The notes under the pieces: generated by a model
Seen by the model: only the letters and a program-made list of their open reading frames with translations
Told to the model about the DNA's origin: nothing
Databases searched by the model: none
In this document: in pieces, positions 24,901 through 33,900 of the stretch
How positions within the stretch are numbered: the first letter of the stretch is position 1
Layout of the letters: every line of letters starts with the position of its first letter
Program-made: the position numbers and the translations under genes
Source of the DNA: Eudorina sp. 2006-703-Eu-15
Lineage: Eukaryota; Chlorophyta; Chlorophyceae; Chlamydomonadales; Volvocaceae
Length of the DNA stretch: 64,000 nucleotides
Direction of reading: 5' to 3'
NCBI GenBank assembly: GCA_003117195.1
Contig: BDSI01000062.1
Span: 413,726-477,725, forward strand

Positions 24901-27900
24901 AGTTGGCGGTTGCGGGCCTGGGTCGTGACCCAAAGCTGCGATCTGGGGAATTTGGGAAGAATCTCGGAAGGATCTGTGGAAGAATCTTTGGAAGAGGCGG
25001 CGTGGAGGTTTTCCGCTGTGTCTGGGTGAAGATTTTCCGCTGGTCTGGCAGACACTTCTACCTTTGCTTCAGGAATGGAGGGGAAGGGGGATGCAAGGTG
25101 CAAGGCCCCCGATCGCCCTCCTGTCTTATTGCATGCCGATTCTCCGTTGTCCCTCACCCCGTTGCCCTTTCCTCCGTGGCCCCACGTCCCCTCCCCGCCC
25201 CTCTCGCGGCAGGCGCCTCCGCCCCCGCCTGCACATGTGATGACGGCTGGGGGGACATCTACAACTGCGTGCAACCGGATGCCGTAGGTGGGTGGTGGCG
25301 GGTCACCGGACAGCGGGCGGCAGGGGCATCGGACAGGGGGCGGCATGGGGCGGCATGGGGCGGCAGGGGAGGGGGCGCATTCAGCCGCCACTATAGCAGT
25401 TCTCATATAACCTTAATAAAGTTCTACGATGCTCTCTATATATACATCTACATATATAATTACTGCGTCCTACTTCGACGGCGGCGTCGGTCAACCGGAC
25501 AAATGCTGGCCCCTCACGCAGTCGATGACCGGGATGTGACCCCGGCCCTGGACCCCGATCCCGACCCTGGACCCCGTTTCCTCCCTCTCTCCCTGCCTCT
25601 ACCAATTCCCTGTATCCCTCCCGGCCTCCCTCCTCCCCTCCCTCCTCCCCTCCCTCCTTCCCTCCCTCCTTCCCTCCCTCCTTCCCTCCCTCCTTCCCTC
25701 CCTCCTTCCCTCCCCCCCTCCCTGCCTCCCCCCCTTGACGGTCCTGCATCAGACAACGGTTGGGACTGCTTCTGCGAGTGCCCAACCGCCACCAGCGCGG
25801 AGCAGTGCGCGGCGAGCAGCGGCGGGCGGTGCCGCTGGTGCGTCTCGCTGGACTTCTCGGCCGGCTGCGTGCCTGCTGCCCGGGTACGTGGGGTGTGTGG
25901 CGAGGGTGTGGCGAGGGTGTGGAGCGAGGGTTTATGTGTTTGTTTGTGCGTGTTTCGGTGGTATCTGAGGGGTTTGTGGAACTCGTCGGTCCTCACCTGT
26001 TGAAGCAGGACACGACTTGCAATCGTGGGGTGGAGTGGGGGTGGGGGGAGAAGCCGCGATGAGTTGGCTGCCTGAGGTCGGATGAGATAGCTGACTGAAG
26101 GGGTATTGAGGTGGCTGACTAGGTGAATGAGGTAACTGCCTGAGGGTGCGTGATAGCTGACTAAGGAGGCGGGCGGGCGGGTTAATTGAATGGTCTGGTG
26201 GGTTTGGTTGGGTGGTTGGGTGGTTGGGTGGTTGGGTGGTTGTGTGGTTGGGTGGTTGCGTGGTTGGGTGGTTGGGTGGTTGGGTGGTTGCGTGGTTCGG
26301 TGCATGCAGGCGCGTGCCGGGGCTTCCGGGGCTGGGGGGATATGGGCGGGAAGGGGATGGGTGTTTACAAAAGGGAGGGGAAGGGGGCCGCGTGAGGGGG
26401 TCGCGGCGGGCCGCGACACCACCAAGTGAATATCTTTCGAGGCGGCCTGGAGTTGCCATAACTGACGAGGGGGTGCCCGTCGGCAGTACTGCCGACGACC
26501 CCACACTGCCGACGCCCCCACACTGCCGACGCCCCCACACTGCCGACGCCCCCACACTGCCGACGCCCCCACACTGCCGACGCCCCCACACTGCCGACGC
26601 CCCCAACCTGCCGACGCCCCCACACTGCCGACGCCCCCAACCTGCCGACGCCCCCACACTGCCGACGCCCCCAACCTGCCGACGCCCCCACACTGCCGAC
26701 GCCCCCACACTGACCGCCCGCCCCGCGGCCCCTCAGGCCTGCCCCGTATACACCTACCTGGGCGGTCTGCCCCTCAACGGCGCCGGCGCGAAGACGGGAT
26801 CCTCCTCAGGCGGCGTCCAGACCCAGATCCAGATCCAGGGCGGATCCAGCAGTACGACCACCACCCGGCGGCTGCGGGCGGACGAGCCACGGGCAAGTAC
26901 GGCAGACGGGCAAGTACGGCAGGACTTGGACGACCTGGACGACGAGTATGAGGATGAGGAGGAGGAAGGGTGGTGGGCGGAGCGGGAGGAACAGGAGGAT
27001 ACGTGGCAGGTACGGGACGAGCAGGACGGCGTACTTTCGACGGAGCTGGTGCGACCCGTGGGCCGCGGCCTGCAGCAGACATCGCCGTCATCGTCGCCAT
27101 ACAAGTGGAAGATCCTGTCGACACCGCTGTACGGCGAAAACGCCACGATTGTGAACGACACGGCCCCGGAGGCGCTCGTGGTCGGAGTGGTCATTGGTGT
27201 GTACGTTTTTCAGTTGACGGTTACGGACAACAACGGTAACACAAACGTCGCGCAGCTGACCGTTAGCGTGGGCGCCAACGGAAGCATTCTCGTACTCGCA
27301 TTTCCGCCGCCGCCGCCGGGTACGGCATCACCGCCGCCGCCGCCGCCGCCGCTGCCGCCGCCATCGCCCGCTGGCAGCCCGCCGCCAAGGATTTCACCTC
27401 CACCGCCGCTGCCGCCGCCGTCGCCGCCGCTGCCGCCGCCGCCGTCGCCGCCGCTGCCGCCGCCGTCGCCGCCGCGGCCACCACCTCCGAGCCCGCAGCC
27501 GTCGCCGCCGCCGCCGGTCCCCATGTTCCAGGCCGATGTGACCATGGGTCAGGCCGTGTCCGCCAGCACGTCACTCCCGACGGTTCCCGGTGCCGTACTA
27601 ACGGTGTCGTACAACGTCCTCATGGTCACGGTCCGCTTCCGGGTGCGTGAGAGCGCTTTGTCCCCGCGGGTCGCCCCGTCGGCCTCCCCGTCCGCCCCGT
27701 CGGTTCCCGTACAGCTGTCCGCCGTACCTACCGTACATTGGTGTACGGCACCCTGCCATTCTGAGCGGTTACTCTTGTCGGCGCCACGCGTCATGGTTTG
27801 ATTTGGAGCGATCTGTTCTGAGCCATGGCTTGTTCGTGCTCTTTTCTTGCTTCACCCGAAAGCGGTTGTGTGCCTCTGTCCCTTGAAAGACCTGAAAGGT

Positions 27901-30900
27901 GTACAGTCGTACAATCGTACTCCTGAATCGTCCTAGATCGCCCAACACCATATGCACGCGCCCTTGCTCGTCCACTAATTACAGTTGAAAGGAAAGCAAC
28001 CGCTGCCGGTTGTCCCCAAAACGTCAAGAGCTCCACATCACATTGGCATTTTCCCATTTCGCATCCTCTCATCATTTCCCCCATTTGACGTCGCCTTGCT
28101 TCCCGCCCTTTTTTCACACCGTCCGGACTGCCGTCCACCTGTACCGCTTGACGACGTCGTACAGACCGACTCGGTGTACGGCTCCTGTCAGAACGCCACC
28201 CAGGCGGGTCTGTGTGCGGTGCTGGCGGCGCGGCTGCGCTTGCCCGCGGCCAACATCTCCACCCAGAGCTGCAAGGCCGGCGGCGGCGGAGGCAGCGGAG
28301 GCGGCGGCGCGGACGGCAGCAACGGCACGTCCTGCGCCGCCGATGCCGCGCTGGAGACTGTGCTGTCGTTCAAGGTGAGCCTTTTCGTTTGTCGTACGAA
28401 ATACTTCAATACAAAAACAACCCTATTGCTGAGCACGGCCTATTGCCGAGCACGACCTATTGCCGAGCACGGCCTATTGCCGAGCACGGCCTATTGCCGA
28501 GCACGGCCTATTGCCGAGCACGGCCTATTGCCGAGCACGGCCTATTGCCGAGCACGACCTATTGCCGAGCACGGCCTATTGCCGAGCGCGGCCTATTGCC
28601 GAGCACGGCCTATTGCCGAGCACGGCCTATTGCCGAGCACGGCCTATTGCCGAGCACGGCCTATTGCCGAGCACGGCCTATTGCCGAGCACGACCTATTG
28701 CCGAGCACGGCCTATTTCCGAGCACGACCTATTGCCGAGCACGGCCTATTTCCGAGCACGGCCTATTGCCGAGGACGGCCTATTGCCGAGCACGACCATG
28801 CGGGGCTCCCGGCTGCGTCCTTCAGTGTCCTCCGTCGCGCCCTTAAGAGGGAAGCTCGTGAGGGCTCGCGCACCTTGTGAGGGTGGATCGCCCCGCCAAA
28901 CTGAAAGAAATTAAAACGTACAAGCGACACACCGTATATACACACAACCAACCACCTGCTAAACAAAATCGACAACTGACGAACGGCTTTTGCGCCGGCG
29001 CGCGCCTCAACCCCCTCTGGGCTCGCCGTTCACGGTACGGCTGGACGTTGGACGTTGGACAGTTGGATCCGGCAACCGCCATCGAGTCCTTCACGGCGTC
29101 GGTCTTCCAGGTGTTGTACGGTAACGTGACCGCGGGCGGCGGCGGAATGGACCGAGTGTGTCCGCCGGTGGCGGGGCAGACGGACGCCTCGCAGGCGATG
29201 TACGGTTCCATGGTGGGTGCCGTACGATCTGTGTACGATCTGTGACCTTTTGACTTGCTGGGTGGGCGAGTAAGCTGGCCGTGTCGGAGCTTTGTCGTTA
29301 TCGTCACCATTTAGATCGGGAGCTGATTAATCCCGGAAGTAGCGCAATAGCTGACTAGGCAGCTGGCACAACTGACACGTGAGCCGTACACGTACACTTG
29401 TCGTACACGTCCGCGAACGACCATTCGGCCCGCCCCCGTACCCGTACAGATCCGCGCCACGTCGACTCCGGACAACACGTTCCAGGACTGCCCCGCCTTC
29501 GTGGCCGCGCTGCTGGCGGCGCTCAGCTCTGTCGCACCGGCCGCCTCCGCCAGCATCTCCGCTGCCGCCGCCGCTGGCTCGACGTCGTCGGTCACCGTCT
29601 CCGTGACGCAGGCGCGCTGCCGCCAGGTGACGGTAGTCAGTGGCAGCGGCGGCGGTGGCGGCGGCGGCATCGTCAGCTCGCCGCCGCCGAGTTCGTACAT
29701 GCTGCCGCCGCCGCCTGCGCCGCCTGCGCCACCGCCGCAGACGCCAGCCGTCACGTTGCTCGTGGTCGCTGGGGTCGACAGTGGCGGCGGCAGCGGCGGC
29801 GGCGGCGGCGGCGGCAAGCAAGACGACCAGCTGCCGATCATCATCGGCGCGTCCGTTGGCGGCGGTGTGCTACTGCTGCTGTTGCTGCTGCTACTGCTAT
29901 GCTGCTGCCGCCGCCGCCGCGGCGGCGGCGGCGGCGGCGAGGATGGAACGGACGAGAAGGACGACGACGGAGGCGGACGCGCCTGCTGCGGCCCCTCTGG
30001 GGGCCCCTGCTGTGGTTTCTTCTTCTTCTGCGGCGGCGGCGGCGGCGGAGGCGGGTGTTGTCGAGGTCCCCCTGGCGCAAGCGGGGGCGGAACTGGCGGC
30101 GGCGGCGACGACGACAGGGCATGCTGCGGGCCGCGCTGGGGCCTCCTCGCCTGCTTCGGCCTGCGGGGCGCCCGGGTGTCCCCGGAGAGCTCCAGAACCA
30201 CTCTTAGAGGCGAGCCCTCCTCCTCCACCGCCGCCGTCTCCTCCTCCGGCTGTCGCCCCCGCTCGGGCTTCTTGGAGTGCGGCCCCGACGTCGACGCGGA
30301 CGGCAGCCCCGACCCAGATGGGGCCAGGGGGAGAGGACCGGGATCCCAGCGGGATGGGGGAGCTTCTGGATGTGGCGGAATCTTCTGGAGCCTTTTATGG
30401 TGTGGAGGCGGGTGGTGGAAAGGAGGCGGCGGAGACGAGGGCGGGGAGCAAGGCCGAGGCGGGGGCCGGGGCGCTACTGGAAGTACTCCTCCTCGGGACG
30501 GCGGCCGGCCCGAAGGCCCGGATGGCCCGTCCCCACCCCCTGGACGCCGTTGGGGATGTCGAGGTCGCGGCGCGACCCAGGTCAGTGCCGTACACCCTGG
30601 ATCCCGCGGGGATGACGTGGAGGGCGCTGAAGCCAATGGCGGCGGCGGCGGCGGCTACAAGACGCGCAGCGGCGGCGGCGGCGGTAGCGGCGCTGGCGGC
30701 GGCGGTGATGTTGGCGGCGGCGGCGGCGGCGGAGACGAAGGCGGGGATCAAGGCCCAGGCCGGGGCCAGGGCACTACTGATCGGGACAGGGGTTCCATTG
30801 AAGACCAGGATGGCCCGTCCCCGCCCCCCGGGCGCCGTTGGCAGCTCTGGGGATGCCGCGGCCTAGGGGCGACCCAGGTCAGTGGCATACACCATAGATC

Positions 30901-30958
30901 CGGCCGGGATGACGTCAATGGCGGTGGCGGCGGCGGCGGCTACAAGACGCGCAGCGGC

Positions 30959-30989
<31 letters not shown>

Positions 30990-33900
30990 GTGGCGGCGGT
31001 TGCCCCGACGGGAAGGAGGACGACGGAGGCGACGCGTCTGATCGCTCGGCCAGCGCAATTTCAGGCGGGCTGCTGCTTCCGCCGGCTGAGGTAACGGCGA
31101 CGAGGACTTCGGAGCCGTCGGCGGAGGACTTTCAACTGCCGTCGGTGGTCCCGGTGGTCCCGTCGTCGGATGTCAGCGGTCGGCACGGCAGCGGCGGCGG
31201 CAGCGGCGGTGGTATCGCCAGCCGCAGCGGAGGCACGGCCGGGGGCGAAAATGGAGGCAACGGCGAGGCCGACAGTGGCGGCGGCGGTGGTGGAGGCGGG
31301 GGCGAGGGCGGAGGCGGAGGCGGTGGCGGAGGTGGAAGCGAGGGCGGAGGCGGAGGTGGAGATGGAGGTGGAGGCGAGGGCGCAGGCGGTGGCGGAGGCG
31401 GAGGCGAGAGCGGAGGCGGAGGCGGAGGCGAGGGCGGTGGCGGAGGCGGAGGCGTGGCCAGTCGAAGCGGCGGCGCGGCCGGCAGCGGCGGCGGCGGCGG
31501 CGGTGACGGAGGCAGTGGCGATAGAGAGGACGGCAGCGGCGGCGGAGGCAGTGGCGATAGAAAGGACGGCAGCGGCGGCAGCGGCAGCGGCGACAGAGAG
31601 GACGGCAGCGGCGGCGGCGGCAGCGGCGACAGAGAGGACGGCAGCGGCGAATCAACCTCGCCACATCACTCACGGCAGTCAATGCTCCCCGCTGGGCCCC
31701 CGGATTCCGGCGCCGGGCCCCGAAAGCAGCTGCTGCCGCATATCGCCGTGCCCGTGGAGCGACTGGACCCGACACTGACGCGGCAGACCCTTGGACCCCA
31801 GCGATTCGTACTGCCCACGACGACGCCGAATCGCCACGTCGGCGGCAGCAGTGGCGGCAACGGCGGCGTGGACAATTGCGGCGGCGGCGGCGGCGGGGAC
31901 AATGGCGGCGGCGGCGGCGGAGGCCCCACTCACCTGCCGAGTGTCACCGGGCGGCGGTCCGTGCTGCCCGCGCTGTCGCAGGTTGGTGAATCCGCCGTTG
32001 TCGCGATTTCACACAACCCCCTTGAAAAGCCGTTGCTGCCGTCGCTGCGGCAGCCGCAGCCCGCCGGCGAGGGCGGCGGAGGGTCGGGCGGCGGAGGGTC
32101 GGGCGGCGAAGGGTCGGGCGGCGGAGGGTCGGGCGGCGGAGGGTCGGGCGGCGGAGGGTCGGGCGGCGGAGGGTCGGGCGGCGGAGGGTCGGGCGGCGAA
32201 GGCGCTCAGCCATTCAGCGGTTCAACGAACTCAGACACCCGTGACGCCGCCGCCGCCACCACCGCGGGCTCTGGCAGCTCCGCCGGGGGCGGCGACGTTC
32301 GGGCCAGCGCGACGCTTGCGACAGCTGACAGCGGTGAACTGGCCGTCGTTGCGGCGGCGACGGCAGACAGGGGCGGAGAGGCAGGTGGTGCGGGTGAGGG
32401 TGAGGGTGACGGGTCGTTGGCATCCAATCGGCCGAGAAGAGAATCTGCGAGTCTGGATGTGTCTGGCGGCGGCGCCCTGCAAGGCGACGGCGGCGGCGGC
32501 GACGCGTACGGGGACGGTCGCGGGTCTAACCTGCGGAGCTTCCGCCGGCCCGACGGCGGCGGCGCGGACGGTGATGTGGACGACGACTCAGAGGCGCGGG
32601 GCGGCGTTTTTAAGAATGGCCCTGGCGCCGGAGGCAAGGCCGTACGGCAGCATCGGCGGCCCGACGGCGGCGGCGCGGACGGTGATGTGGACGACGACTC
32701 AGAGGCGCGGGGCGGCGTTCTTAAGAATGGCCCTGGCGCCGGCGGCAAGGCCGTACGGCAGCATCGGCGGCCCGACGGCGGCGACGCGGACGGCGATTTG
32801 GACGATCTCATGGCGCCACCCGCCGTCTCCACTGACGACCCGGCAGCGGGTAGACCCGGCTCCAGGGACGTCCGCGGCTTCAAACGGTGAGGCCAAGATG
32901 CAGGCAGATTCAGGCGACTGGTTGAGGTGGCCACTGGGGCGACCGGTTGGCCGTTTTGGCGCGAAACCCGATTCTGCGGCTGCCTGCTGCTGCTCCTTGG
33001 GCACCTCGTGCATACGGGGAACGCGCGGGCGCTGCTCGGCGCCGTGCCTGTCGCGCACGCACACCTGCCTGCCTGCCTGCCCACGAGCACACACGTGCAT
33101 ACGTTGGTTTGGGTCGGGCGGGTTGCATTTCTAAACACACGTGCGCGAGCCTGAGTCTTGCGCCGCTAGAGCGCCCGGGTGGCAGCAACCCTCTAGTTGG
33201 TTCCTTCGCACCTAGCACATGTACGACATTCTGGAGTTGTACCGCAACTCCCGCACTGCCCCCACTCCCTCGGCCGAACCGCCTGTCCCACGCCGGCAGT
33301 GCACCACACACCGCTGGCGTGCGCCTTCCTCCGTTGTGCCGCTTCGCGTTGCGCCTTGGCAGGGCTGATGGGCCCTAGAGGACCCACAGGCACGTGCATG
33401 ATGACATACCCGCCCCGAACCGCCCAAGCCCAATTACGTGCCAAAGGACCTGCGTGTGTGTGTTGCTTAGGCAGGCAGCAGAGCAGGAGTGCGTGACATG
33501 CACAGGCTGATTAGCGCCCGAAAGTTGCCCGTATGCGTATAAAATATACCCATTGCCCGACCCATATATACCCATTGCCCGACCCATATATACCCATATA
33601 AAATATACCCATTGCCCGATATATATATCGCTGCGGTGTCGGAAGAACGCTGTCGATTTGGCGCGCTGTTGGTGTCGCGGCGTCGCGGAAGACTACCAGC
33701 CTGGCATGCATTGGGTGTTTCCAAACCCCTCACTCCTACAACCCTCACTCCTGCAGGTAGACGCCGTATCCTATGTCATTCCGAACCCTGAAAGGTAACC
33801 AGAGGCATCCAGAGTGTGTGCCCTTATGATGCCCTGTCCGTGCCCTTGGCCCCGTCAGACCTGGCAATGGGCCCCACGGCGGCGATCTGGACGCGGATGC

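Noticed and set aside
26503..28796. Possible CRISPR-like arrays
   Set aside because: The units are contiguous 17-bp tandem repeats without spacers in a eukaryotic intron.
28212..28880. Plus frames coding for repeated EHGLLPST / YCRARPIA peptides
   Set aside because: They arise from the 17-bp intronic minisatellite, which is open in all frames. There is no splice support for including it.
33757..33797. Micro-exon coding VDAVSYVIPNPER between exons 24 and 25
   Set aside because: It needs a phase-0 upstream donor that does not exist, whereas exon 24 joins directly to 33,859 in phase.
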